From the NCBI GenBank assembly GCA_030044105.1, contig JASHWL010000104.1, forward strand, positions 1 to 29,399: a stretch of 29,399 nucleotides of DNA. The letters are read 5' to 3'. This stretch comes from Thermoplasmata archaeon. GTDB taxonomy: Archaea > Thermoplasmatota > Thermoplasmata > Lutacidiplasmatales > UBA184. Of the stretch, positions 21,410 to 29,044 are shown one piece after another. Under the pieces are notes generated by a model. The model was not told the DNA's origin. It ran no database searches and saw nothing but the letters and a program-made list of their open reading frames with translations. Both the position numbers and the translations under genes were made by a program. Each line of letters starts with the position of its first letter. Position 1 is the first letter of the stretch.

Positions 21410-22009
21410 GTGACTCGGCCCCTATCGCGTCGTCGCCGGCCGGCTGCCCGCCCGCCCTCGCCGCCGGACTCCCGACCCGTCGCGCTCACCGGGACGCCGG
21501 GCAGCGGCAAGTCCACCGTCGCGCGAAGGCTCCGGAGACCCTGGCGGCCGACGGAGGTCGGGGCGCTCGCCCGGCGCGCCGGTGCCGGCCGTCGCCGGGG
21601 TCGGGGGACCGAGGTCGACCTTCCCGCCCTGCGCCGTTGGATGGGCCGGCATCCGAGCCCTCCGGGGACCGTGCTGGTCGGCCACCTCGCCCACCTTCTT
21701 CCGGTGTCGGGCGTGATCGTCCTGCGATGCCATCCGTTGACCCTGGAGCGCCGCCTCCGGCGCGCCCGCCGGGGGAGCGCCCGGGACCGGCGCATGAACT
21801 ACGTGGCCGAGGCGATCGACCTCGTCGCCCGTGAAGCAACCGAACGTAAGGTCCCGGTCTGGCAGATCGACACCTCGCGCTCCGGCGTCGCGGCGGTCGC
21901 CCGCGCCGTCGAGCGCCTGCTCCGCACCCGGCCCGAGCCGACCGATCGATCGGTCGACTGGCTCTCGGACCCGCGGGTCACCGCGCATCTTTTGGACCGG
22001 CCGAGATAA
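21410..22009 (+). CDS. Adenylate kinase 6/Fap7-type NTPase
   Basis: Small P-loop NTPases of this family act as adenylate kinase-like enzymes and, in yeast and archaea, help mature the small ribosomal subunit with uS11. The 199-aa protein has Walker A GTPGSGKS (28-35, Lys34), the family's G-H-x-A-H-L-L-P (about 92-99) and VIVLRCHPLTLERRL (about 103-117) segments, and a later helix with N-Y-V-A-E-A-I-D-L-V followed by VPVWQIDTS. It is unusually Arg-rich, with a 20-residue basic/proline N-terminal extension; the region around 45-70 is also more basic than expected, so the nucleotide-binding middle part may be divergent. GTG 21410 is the only start before the P-loop. The phosphatidyltransferase gene begins eight bases after its stop. 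Confidence 0.85.
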   Translation: MTRPLSRRRRPAARPPSPPDSRPVALTGTPGSGKSTVARRLRRPWRPTEVGALARRAGAGRRRGRGTEVDLPALRRWMGRHPSPPGTVLVGHLAHLLPVSGVIVLRCHPLTLERRLRRARRGSARDRRMNYVAEAIDLVAREATERKVPVWQIDTSRSGVAAVARAVERLLRTRPEPTDRSVDWLSDPRVTAHLLDRPR

Positions 22010-22017
22010 CGGCGCCA

Positions 22018-22680
22018 ATGGTGCTGGAGGGCTATCGCGCCCGCCTCCAGCCGTACATCCAGCGCCTCGGCCGGCCGTTCTACGGCTGGACCCCCTCGCA
22101 GCTGAGCGGGACGGCCCTCGCGCTCGCTCTCGGGGCGGGGGTCCTCGCGGTCCTCGTCCGATGGACGAGCCCGCTGCTCTTCCTCCCCGTCGCCGTGCTG
22201 ATCTTCTTCGCGGGGCTCTTCGACGTCCTCGACGGCGAGGTCGCGCGGGCCACGCACCGCAGCTCCGTGCGCGGCGACTTCCTCGACCACGTCTTCGACC
22301 GGTACGCGGACCTCGCCATCGTGCTCGGGATCGCCGCGTCGGGCTTCGCGATCCCGATCCTGGCGCTGCTCGCGCTCGCGAGCCTCCTGCTCACCAGCTA
22401 CATGGGGACCCAGGCGCAGGCCGTCGGGCAGGGGCGGCTCTACGGCGGCCTCCTGTCCCGGGCCGACCGCCTGGTGGTGCTGGCGCTGGCGGCGTTCCTC
22501 GAGTTCGACTGGTCGCTCCCCTGGCCGTGGGCCCCCTCGGCGCCCTGGGAGCGGTTCGAGCTCTACGGGATCGGGTTCACGGTCCTCGACGTCGCGATGC
22601 TCTACTTCGTCATCGCCGGCCAGTGGACGGCGATCGCCCGGGCGCTGCGCGTGTACCGGGCCCTGCCCCCCGGGACGTAG
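22018..22680 (+). CDS. CDP-alcohol phosphatidyltransferase (probable archaetidylinositol-phosphate synthase)
   Basis: Integral membrane enzyme joining a polar headgroup to CDP-activated archaeal lipid. The 220-aa protein carries the full family motif D-x2-D-G-x2-A-R-x8-G-x3-D-x3-D at Asp69, Asp72, Gly73, Ala76, Arg77, Gly86, Asp90 and Asp94, with several hydrophobic helices (about 31-48, 52-68, 97-125, 150-163, 185-203). The sequence around the last Asp (DFLDHVFDRYADLAIVLGI) resembles archaetidylinositol-phosphate synthases, which use inositol-1-phosphate; this substrate call is tentative. An ATG at 22018 follows the Fap7-type gene closely. Its last 71 bases overlap the end of priL on the opposite strand. 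Confidence 0.88.
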   Translation: MVLEGYRARLQPYIQRLGRPFYGWTPSQLSGTALALALGAGVLAVLVRWTSPLLFLPVAVLIFFAGLFDVLDGEVARATHRSSVRGDFLDHVFDRYADLAIVLGIAASGFAIPILALLALASLLLTSYMGTQAQAVGQGRLYGGLLSRADRLVVLALAAFLEFDWSLPWPWAPSAPWERFELYGIGFTVLDVAMLYFVIAGQWTAIARALRVYRALPPGT

Positions 22681-23791
22681 GTCCGTCGTCGTCCGTCGCG
22701 AGGACCCGGCCGCCTCTCCACCTATAGTACTGTAATGGGTGGCGGAGGTCCGGGCGGTAGCACAGCTCGTCGCGCTGCCGGTCGACCGGACGGTCGCTCG
22801 CGGGATCCCCGTCCCGGAAGCAAAGCCCGTGGCTCCGGAGCGTGTCGCACTCGGGCGGCGTGTACCCGGCCCCCCCGTCGTGGTGCGTGATGTGCTCGAC
22901 CTGGTACCGGGTGATCGACTCGTCGAAGTCCGGCGCTCCGCGGTAGGCGTCCACGATGGTCTCGAAGTCGGCGCCGGCCCGGTGGAGGAAGGCGGCGAGC
23001 GCGAATCGTCCGGCGTGCGAGAGGTTCTCCCCGGCCTGCAGCATCCGCTGCATCTTGCGGATGCAGGGCGGGAACAGCTCGGGCCGCAGGGCCGCCGCCC
23101 CCGGCCCGCCCCGCGCGACGGGGGCGGGGCTGCGTTCGGCGAGCCGGCGGAGCAGGTCGGCCTCCTGCTGCCGGACCCGGTCCCGGACGTCCTCCGCGAG
23201 GGGCAGGGGCGCGGCGAGGCGGAGCCGGATCGCCTCCTGGACCAGGCGGGCGGCGCGGACCCGCCCGACGCGCACGTTCCCCCCGGCCACCTCCTGCCGG
23301 CTGAGGCGGAAGTCGGCCTCCCGGATCGGGACCGAGAGACGGAGATAGTCGACGAGCGGGAGCTCGATGCGGTCCCCCGCGACGACCGTCGCGCCGAACC
23401 CGAGCCGTCCGGCGACCTCGGTGAGCTCCTCGGCCGGCACCGTCGCGAGCCGCGCGTACGTCCGCTTCGCTTCGGCCACCGCCCATCGCCGGAGCGCAGC
23501 GGAGGACGGGGCCGCCGCGAGGACGATCTGGGCGAACAGGAACGACAGGTACCGTTCCTCCGGACCGGCGCGCTCGAGCTCCGCGATGTCGCGGGTGGCC
23601 CGCGGATCGTCCGCGGCCGCGAGGATCCGGGCGGACCCGATCGCCCGGGGACGGGCGTAGGCGGGGTCGTCGAGCAGGCCGCGGACGGAGACCGGGTCCC
23701 CGCCGAGCAGCCCTTCCGCTCCCGGGAGGAACGGGTACTCCGCGAAGAGCGAGCGCGCGTCTAGAGGAGCCGAGGCACGATGAACTGCCAT
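22610..23791 (-). CDS. priL: DNA primase large subunit PriL
   Basis: PriL pairs with the catalytic PriS subunit to make replication primers and holds a 4Fe-4S cluster. The 393-aa protein has the expected N-terminal helical region (LFAEYPFLPGAEGLL, about 15-29) and FAEYP…RA…ARI pattern, followed by the Fe-S domain with Cys243 (LFPPCIRKMQ), Cys315 (PPECDTL), Cys324 (HGLCFR) and Cys344 (ELCYRPD), and the closing HPLQYYR. About 36 additional residues, rich in Arg, Gly and Asp, run past that point into the antisense of the phosphatidyltransferase gene. The ATG at 23791 lies inside the end of the site-2 protease gene (31-base overlap), so the two are translationally linked. Confidence 0.93.
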   Translation of the reverse strand: MAVHRASAPLDARSLFAEYPFLPGAEGLLGGDPVSVRGLLDDPAYARPRAIGSARILAAADDPRATRDIAELERAGPEERYLSFLFAQIVLAAAPSSAALRRWAVAEAKRTYARLATVPAEELTEVAGRLGFGATVVAGDRIELPLVDYLRLSVPIREADFRLSRQEVAGGNVRVGRVRAARLVQEAIRLRLAAPLPLAEDVRDRVRQQEADLLRRLAERSPAPVARGGPGAAALRPELFPPCIRKMQRMLQAGENLSHAGRFALAAFLHRAGADFETIVDAYRGAPDFDESITRYQVEHITHHDGGAGYTPPECDTLRSHGLCFRDGDPASDRPVDRQRDELCYRPDLRHPLQYYRWRGGRVLATDDDGPTSRGAGPGTRAAPGRSPSTGRR

Positions 23792-25098
23792 GCGAGGAGC
23801 ACCAGGACCAGGACGGAGGAAGCGGTGACGGCTCGGGTACCGAACTCGTCGAGACGGGCTGCCGACCACCCGGCCCGGAACCGGGCGGCCACGGAGGCCG
23901 CGAAGTCCCGGAAGAGGAGCCCGCCGTCGAGCGGGACGAGCGGGAGCGCGTTCGAGAGGCCGAGCAGGAGGTTCATCCAAGCCAGCCAGTACAGCACGTT
24001 CGCGAGCACCCAGAACGCCCCCGATCCGGCGCCGGCGAGGGGGCCGGTCAGGTGGAAGAACTGGACCGTGGAGCCTCCCACGGGCTCCAGCGAGGCGAGC
24101 GGGAGCACCAGCCAGTAGATCGACCCGTCGACCGGACCGTAGGAGCTCGACCACGGCGCGACGAGCACGGTCTTGAGGTCGGCCGGCGTGAGGAAGGAGA
24201 CGCCGACCCCGAGGAACCCGCGCCCGGCGACCGTGGGGCTCGGGGCCAGGGTCACGTTCACCGTGACCAGGTGACCGGCCGTCGAGGTGTAGTAGACGAC
24301 CGTGACCCGTTCGCCCGGGGTCGTGTGCTCGAGGGACGACTCGAACGCGTCGACCGTGGTGGTCGCGGTGCCGTTGATCGAGGTGATGATGTCGCCCGGC
24401 GCGATCGTCGCGTTCGCCGCCGGCGTGCCCGACTCCACCAGCGTGACCCCGACCCCGTTCGCGTTCGGGGCGACCGACCCGCTGACCATCAACGAGAGGC
24501 CGACGAAGAACGCGACCGCGAGGAAGAAGTTCGCCAGGACCCCGGCGGCCGCGACGCGGTCCCGCTTGCGGCGCGGGGCGGCGTTCATCTCGGCGTCGTC
24601 CTGCTCGACGAAGGCCCCGACCGGGACGACGCACCAGAGGACCCCGATCGTCTTCACGCCGATCCCCTGGGAGCGGGCGACGACCCCGTGCGCGAGCTCG
24701 TGCAGCACCACGCCGACCACGAGCGCCAGGATGCCGTAGCCGACCGGGATGATCGGGTTGATCCCGGGGAGCCCGAGGGCCTCCGTGACCGGGGGCGCGT
24801 TGGACGCGTTCAGCCGGAGCGCGAGCACCGCGTCGAAGGCGAGCAGGAGCACGATGGAGGCCATCGCGATCGCGGCCAGCGCGACGCCGAGGTCGGACAC
24901 CGCGGTCCAGAACCGGCGGAAGCGCGCCCATCGGTCGATCGCGGCCCGTCCGCGCTTGGTCTTGATCATGAGCGCGGGCCCGAGCAGGGTGAGCGCGTGG
25001 TCCGGACCGATGTGGCCGGTTCGGTAGAGGGCATAGACGATCGCGCCGTAGATCGCGATCACGAGGACGGCGATCTCGTAGCCGAGGTACGGGTCCAA
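23761..25098 (-). CDS. Site-2 protease-type membrane metalloprotease (M50) with PDZ domain
   Basis: Intramembrane zinc protease that cleaves membrane-spanning substrates, often anti-sigma-like regulators or signal-peptide remnants. With the TTG start at 25098 the protein is 445 aa. It has a first helix at about 8-25, the zinc motif HELAH (133-137) in a helix, a PDZ domain (about 208-297) with SGTPAANATIAPGDIITSI, the third metal ligand in PLVPLDGG (Asp391), and two to three further helices near the C-terminus. The frame is open for another 90 codons upstream, but that stretch overlaps the divergent S53 gene and lacks family sequence. No ATG exists between the likely promoter and the first helix. 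TTG is thus the best start, with moderate confidence. The gene overlaps priL. Confidence 0.87.
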   Translation of the reverse strand: MDPYLGYEIAVLVIAIYGAIVYALYRTGHIGPDHALTLLGPALMIKTKRGRAAIDRWARFRRFWTAVSDLGVALAAIAMASIVLLLAFDAVLALRLNASNAPPVTEALGLPGINPIIPVGYGILALVVGVVLHELAHGVVARSQGIGVKTIGVLWCVVPVGAFVEQDDAEMNAAPRRKRDRVAAAGVLANFFLAVAFFVGLSLMVSGSVAPNANGVGVTLVESGTPAANATIAPGDIITSINGTATTTVDAFESSLEHTTPGERVTVVYYTSTAGHLVTVNVTLAPSPTVAGRGFLGVGVSFLTPADLKTVLVAPWSSSYGPVDGSIYWLVLPLASLEPVGGSTVQFFHLTGPLAGAGSGAFWVLANVLYWLAWMNLLLGLSNALPLVPLDGGLLFRDFAASVAARFRAGWSAARLDEFGTRAVTASSVLVLVLLAWQFIVPRLL

Positions 25099-25130
25099 GT
25101 ACGCCCCGACCGTCGGACGCCGCGGCTGCG

Positions 25131-25138
25131 TAATAGAC
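25131..25138 (-). promoter_or_regulatory. TATA-like element for the M50 protease gene
   Basis: On the minus strand GTCTATTA is centred about 36 nt before the TTG at 25098, consistent with transcription starting about 10 nt before translation. The CTTATCG at 25166-25172 (minus strand) is an alternative that would leave a longer leader. Confidence 0.35.
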
Positions 25139-25165
25139 TCTACGGGCGCGCGGCGCGGGGCGCAA

Positions 25166-25172
25166 CGATAAG
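25166..25172 (+). promoter_or_regulatory. TATA-like element for the S53 peptidase gene
   Basis: CGATAAG is centred about 33 nt before the ATG at 25202, suggesting a leaderless or very short-leader transcript. It lies in the 103-base divergent gap to the M50 protease gene. Confidence 0.4.
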
Positions 25173-25201
25173 CCCACCGACCGGCACTACCGGCGCCACC
25201 G

Positions 25202-28200
25202 ATGGGCCCGCGCGTGGTTCTTGTGGTAGGACTGATCGCGGCGCTGCTCCTCGCGGGCCTGCTGGCGGCGGTGGGCCCGGTGATCCGGACCGGTGGCCCG
25301 AGCCCCGCCGGGGCGCCGGGGGACTCCGGCGCCGGTACCGCTCCCGTGTCCACCGGCGTGACGACCATCGCGCCGGGCTACTCGCCCTCGAACGGCGTCC
25401 ACGAGGCGGGCCCGGTGAACGATACGACCTCCCTCTCGGTCGCGGTCGGTCTCGAACCGCGGGACGAGTCGGGCCTGGCGGACTACCTCGTCGATCTCTA
25501 CACGCCCGGCTCGAGCGTCTACCGACAGTTCCTCTCCCCCCAGGTCCTGGCGTCCCGGTACGGAGCCACGCCCGCGGACCTCTCGGCGGCGCTGGCCTAC
25601 TTCCGGGGGTTCGGGCTCTCGGCGGTCGCGAGCCCGGACGGTCTGATGGTCGAGGTCTCGGGTCCGGCGCCCCGCGTGGGAGCGGCCTTCGACACGAGCT
25701 TCGAGCAGTTCGTCGCTCCCGGAGGTCGCACGTTCGTGAGCCACCTGGGGGCCGCGCAGCTCCCGGCCGATCTGCCCTGGACCGGAGCGCTGGGGCTCGG
25801 CAACGCGACGGTCCTCGAGCCCGCGGCGGTCGCCTCGCTCGGCGCGTCGACGGCGGTGGCCGGGCCGGCGGCCAGCGGATGCTCCGGCGGCTCCCCGTAC
25901 TCGCCGTGCCAGATCTGGACGGGCTACGACCTCGCCGATGACCTCGCGAACGGCACGAACGGAACGGGGGTCACGATCGGGGTCGTGGACACCTACGACG
26001 CCGCCGAGAGCCAGGCCGACCTCGAGCGGGATCTCGCCGACTTCGACAGCGGCTTCGACCTCCCCACGCCCACCGTGCACTACCTCTACCCGGTCCCGAC
26101 GACGGTCGACCTGAACGCCACGGACACGGACTGGGGGCTCGAGGAGGCGCTCGATCTGGAATGGACGCACGCGACGGCGCCGGGCGCCACGATCGACATG
26201 ACGTTCGCCCCGAACTCGGGCGTCGGGCTCTACGAGGCCGTCGATTACCTGGTCGCGAACGATCTCGTCAACGTGCTCTCGCTGAGCTGGGGCGAGCCGG
26301 ACGTGGGGATCTACAACGCCTACGAAGCACCCTGCTCGGCCGCCTGCAACGCGAGCACCGACGGCTCCTACGCGATCCTGAGTCCCGTCCTCGAGTTCGC
26401 GGCGGCGGAGGGGATCAGCGTCTTCGCGGCGACCGGCGACTGCGGCGCTTCCGACGGGACCAGCGGCGTGGCGACCAACTATCCGGCCTCCGACCCGTAC
26501 GTCACCGGCGTCGGCGGGACCGACCTCGACCTCGCGTCCGACGGCGCCTACGAGAGCGAGACCGCCTGGTCGGGGAACTCCTCGGGCGCCTCCTATCCCG
26601 GCTGCGACAATCAGGGCGGTTCGGGCGGGGGGTACTCGCCGTTCCCCCGACCGTACTGGCAGACCGGCCCCGGCCTGACGGCCGGTACGACCCGCGCCGA
26701 TCCCGACGTGTCCGCCGTCTCGGAGCCGGGGGTCGACATCGTTCAGGGCGGAACCGCGGGGGCCGCGGCGGGGACGAGCGTGGCGACCCCGATCTGGGCC
26801 GGGATCGCGGCGGTCGCCGACGACGTGCACGGGGCCCCGCTCGGCTTCCTCGATCCGTCGCTCTACGCGATCCTCGACAGCGCCCGCTACACGGACGACT
26901 TCCACGAGATCACGAGCGGGTCCAACGGGTACGCCGCCGGCCCGGGCTGGAACCCGGTGACCGGCATCGGCTCCCCCATCGCCGGGGCGCTGATCGCCGA
27001 CCTCGCCGGGACGCCCGTCGCGCGTTCCACGCTCGCGGTCTCGCTCAACGCGACGGTCACCTACGGGCCGGCCCCGCTCTCGGTCACGTTCTTCGCGAAC
27101 GCGACCGGCGGCACCGGCACCTATCCCATCACCGGGGTGTACTTCGGGGACGGCACGTCGGGCGACGTCCCCGCGGCCGGCGTGGCCCACGTCTACGACG
27201 CCCCGGGCGTCTACGCGGCCGAGGCCTACGTGTGGGACAGCGGCGCCAACGTCTCGGACTCGATCCCGATCGCGATCGTGGTGGGCTCGGGGAGCACGCT
27301 GTCCGTCGGGCTCGTCGCCTCCACGACCGCGCCGGCCGTCGGCGCGACCGTGACGCTGACGGCGGAGGTCTCCGGCGGAACGGCCCCGTACACCTACGAC
27401 TTCTCGTTCGGCGACGGGACGTTCGTGAACGGCTCCTCGAGCCCCGTGGTCGATCACGCCTTCGCGGTCGCGGGCGGCTACTGCGCGGTCGTGATCGCGG
27501 TCGACTCGGCGGAGCCTCCCGACGGAGGGGAGAGCGTGCCCGTGGCGATCTCCGCGGGCGGGGCCCCGGCCCCCGACTGCGCGGTCGACCGGGGCGCCTT
27601 CGCCCTGAGCGCGGCGTCGGACGTCCCCGAGCGCGACGCGCCCGCCGACTTTCCCGACCTGTTCCAGCTCACGGGGGGCCTCGGGACCTACTCCATGACC
27701 CTGGTCTCGACCGACCCGTACATCCGGGCGTGCGGCTGCGCGATCTTCCGGGCCGCCGGGACCTATCCCGTCACGATGTTCGTCAACGGCACCGGGACGG
27801 GCCCGTTGGAGGCCTCGACGTCGGTCACCGTGGCGCCCCGCCTCTCCGCGATCTTCTCCGTTCCCACGGTCTACGGTCCTGCCCCGCTGACGGTCGAAGC
27901 GGACGCTACCGTCTCGGGTGGCCTGGGGGCGAACGCGACCCAGTGGACCGACGGCGACGGGCACACGTACTCGGGCGACTCCGTGAGCGTCACCTACGCG
28001 GACCCGGGGCTCTACTGGCTGACGGGCCAGGTCTCGGATCAGGGACAGGGGAACGCGAGCGAGGCGTTCCTAATCGACGTCCGCACCACCGGGGTCTGGG
28101 TGACCGCGACGATCGGCCCGGTCGTCTCGGTGCCGAGCGCCACCACGATCAACTTCACCACGAGCACGAGTCCGTTAGTGCCCGCGCAGGGCGGGGCGTT

Positions 28201-29044
28201 CTCGGACCACTGGACGCTCGCCGCGGGCGGCTCCTCGTTCCAGGCGGACTTCTCGAGGACGTTCTATGCGCCCGCGACCGATCCCGCCGACGGGCGCCTG
28301 AACGGGACGCTCCAGATCGAGTACGCGCCCGATGGCATCAACGTGAGCGAGCCGTTCGACTTCGCGTCGCTGTTCGCCGTGGAGATGGGGGGGTTCGCGC
28401 CGGCGGCGGACGCGCTCGTCCTGACCGACTCGCCCGGTCCGGCCCGCGGGGCGCCCCCGCTCGTGTGGACCGCGTCCGCTGCTGCGAACGGACCGGGAAC
28501 GACCGGGATCGCCTGGGACTTCGGCAACGGCGTGAACGCGACCGGGACCTCGGTGACCACGACCTACGCCTCGCTGGGCCTCTACACCGCGACCGTCGAG
28601 GCGAACGACTCCTTCGGCGACGCCGCGTGGGACGCGCACGGGGTCAGCGTCGGGATCGCGCCGTTCGCGCTCGCCTCGGGAGCGTCCGCCCTCAACGGGA
28701 CCGCCCCGTTCACCGTGGCCTTCTCGGCGGCAGCCTCCGGAGGGTATCCGCCGTACACCTACGCGTGGAGCTTCGGGGACGGGACGGACTCCGACGTCGG
28801 GAACGTGAGCCACACCTACGCGAGCGCGGGCTCCTACGTCGCCACGATCCGGATCACGGACGCGGTCGGCGAGGAGCTGCAGCGGACCTTCACGCTCAAC
28901 GTCAGCGCCGCGCCGGCCCCGCCTCCCCGGTCGCCCGCGGCGTTCTTGCCGCTCGCCGAGGTGGCCCTGTTGGGAGGCGCGATCGCGGCCGTCGCCGCGG
29001 CCGTGATCTCGATCCCGCGGCGCCGCGCCCCGCCTAGCCCTTGA
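25202..29044 (+). CDS. Cell-surface S53 (sedolisin/kumamolisin-type) serine-carboxyl peptidase with PKD repeats
   Basis: Secreted endopeptidase; family members work best at acid pH. The 1280-aa protein has a signal segment (about 4-26), a pro-domain (about 70-205), and a catalytic domain (about 225-600) with Glu314 and Asp318 (EEALDLEW), oxyanion Asp413 (ATGDCG) and nucleophile Ser526 (GTSVATP). At the usual calcium site the first Asp is Glu569 and the last is Asn584 (GWNP). Then come about five PKD/Ig-like modules (near 615-695, 697-770, 875-955, 1085-1155, 1160-1235) showing F-G-D-G or D-F-G-N and H-T-Y-A type motifs. A C-terminal membrane helix (about 1245-1270) is followed by a basic tail. 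The product should therefore stay attached to the cell with its catalytic part outside. The stop overlaps the rtcB stop on the other strand by 11 bases. Confidence 0.94.
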   Translation: MGPRVVLVVGLIAALLLAGLLAAVGPVIRTGGPSPAGAPGDSGAGTAPVSTGVTTIAPGYSPSNGVHEAGPVNDTTSLSVAVGLEPRDESGLADYLVDLYTPGSSVYRQFLSPQVLASRYGATPADLSAALAYFRGFGLSAVASPDGLMVEVSGPAPRVGAAFDTSFEQFVAPGGRTFVSHLGAAQLPADLPWTGALGLGNATVLEPAAVASLGASTAVAGPAASGCSGGSPYSPCQIWTGYDLADDLANGTNGTGVTIGVVDTYDAAESQADLERDLADFDSGFDLPTPTVHYLYPVPTTVDLNATDTDWGLEEALDLEWTHATAPGATIDMTFAPNSGVGLYEAVDYLVANDLVNVLSLSWGEPDVGIYNAYEAPCSAACNASTDGSYAILSPVLEFAAAEGISVFAATGDCGASDGTSGVATNYPASDPYVTGVGGTDLDLASDGAYESETAWSGNSSGASYPGCDNQGGSGGGYSPFPRPYWQTGPGLTAGTTRADPDVSAVSEPGVDIVQGGTAGAAAGTSVATPIWAGIAAVADDVHGAPLGFLDPSLYAILDSARYTDDFHEITSGSNGYAAGPGWNPVTGIGSPIAGALIADLAGTPVARSTLAVSLNATVTYGPAPLSVTFFANATGGTGTYPITGVYFGDGTSGDVPAAGVAHVYDAPGVYAAEAYVWDSGANVSDSIPIAIVVGSGSTLSVGLVASTTAPAVGATVTLTAEVSGGTAPYTYDFSFGDGTFVNGSSSPVVDHAFAVAGGYCAVVIAVDSAEPPDGGESVPVAISAGGAPAPDCAVDRGAFALSAASDVPERDAPADFPDLFQLTGGLGTYSMTLVSTDPYIRACGCAIFRAAGTYPVTMFVNGTGTGPLEASTSVTVAPRLSAIFSVPTVYGPAPLTVEADATVSGGLGANATQWTDGDGHTYSGDSVSVTYADPGLYWLTGQVSDQGQGNASEAFLIDVRTTGVWVTATIGPVVSVPSATTINFTTSTSPLVPAQGGAFSDHWTLAAGGSSFQADFSRTFYAPATDPADGRLNGTLQIEYAPDGINVSEPFDFASLFAVEMGGFAPAADALVLTDSPGPARGAPPLVWTASAAANGPGTTGIAWDFGNGVNATGTSVTTTYASLGLYTATVEANDSFGDAAWDAHGVSVGIAPFALASGASALNGTAPFTVAFSAAASGGYPPYTYAWSFGDGTDSDVGNVSHTYASAGSYVATIRITDAVGEELQRTFTLNVSAAPAPPPRSPAAFLPLAEVALLGGAIAAVAAAVISIPRRRAPPSP

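Noticed and set aside
18790..21834. Very long open frame on the plus strand opposite the surface-protein gene
   Set aside because: Its translation is Arg/Gly/Asp/Val-rich without any family motif, the usual result of reading antisense to GC-rich genes. The minus-strand protein has a signal, repeats and a membrane anchor.
25099..25368. N-terminal extension of the M50 protease to an ATG at 25368
   Set aside because: It would overlap the start of the divergent S53 gene by over 160 bases and adds a Pro/Ala/Arg-rich stretch not seen in the family.
25187..29037. Long alternative frames on both strands across the S53 peptidase
   Set aside because: Both alternatives are low-complexity Arg/Gly-rich translations, while the chosen frame contains the full S53 catalytic set and PKD motifs.
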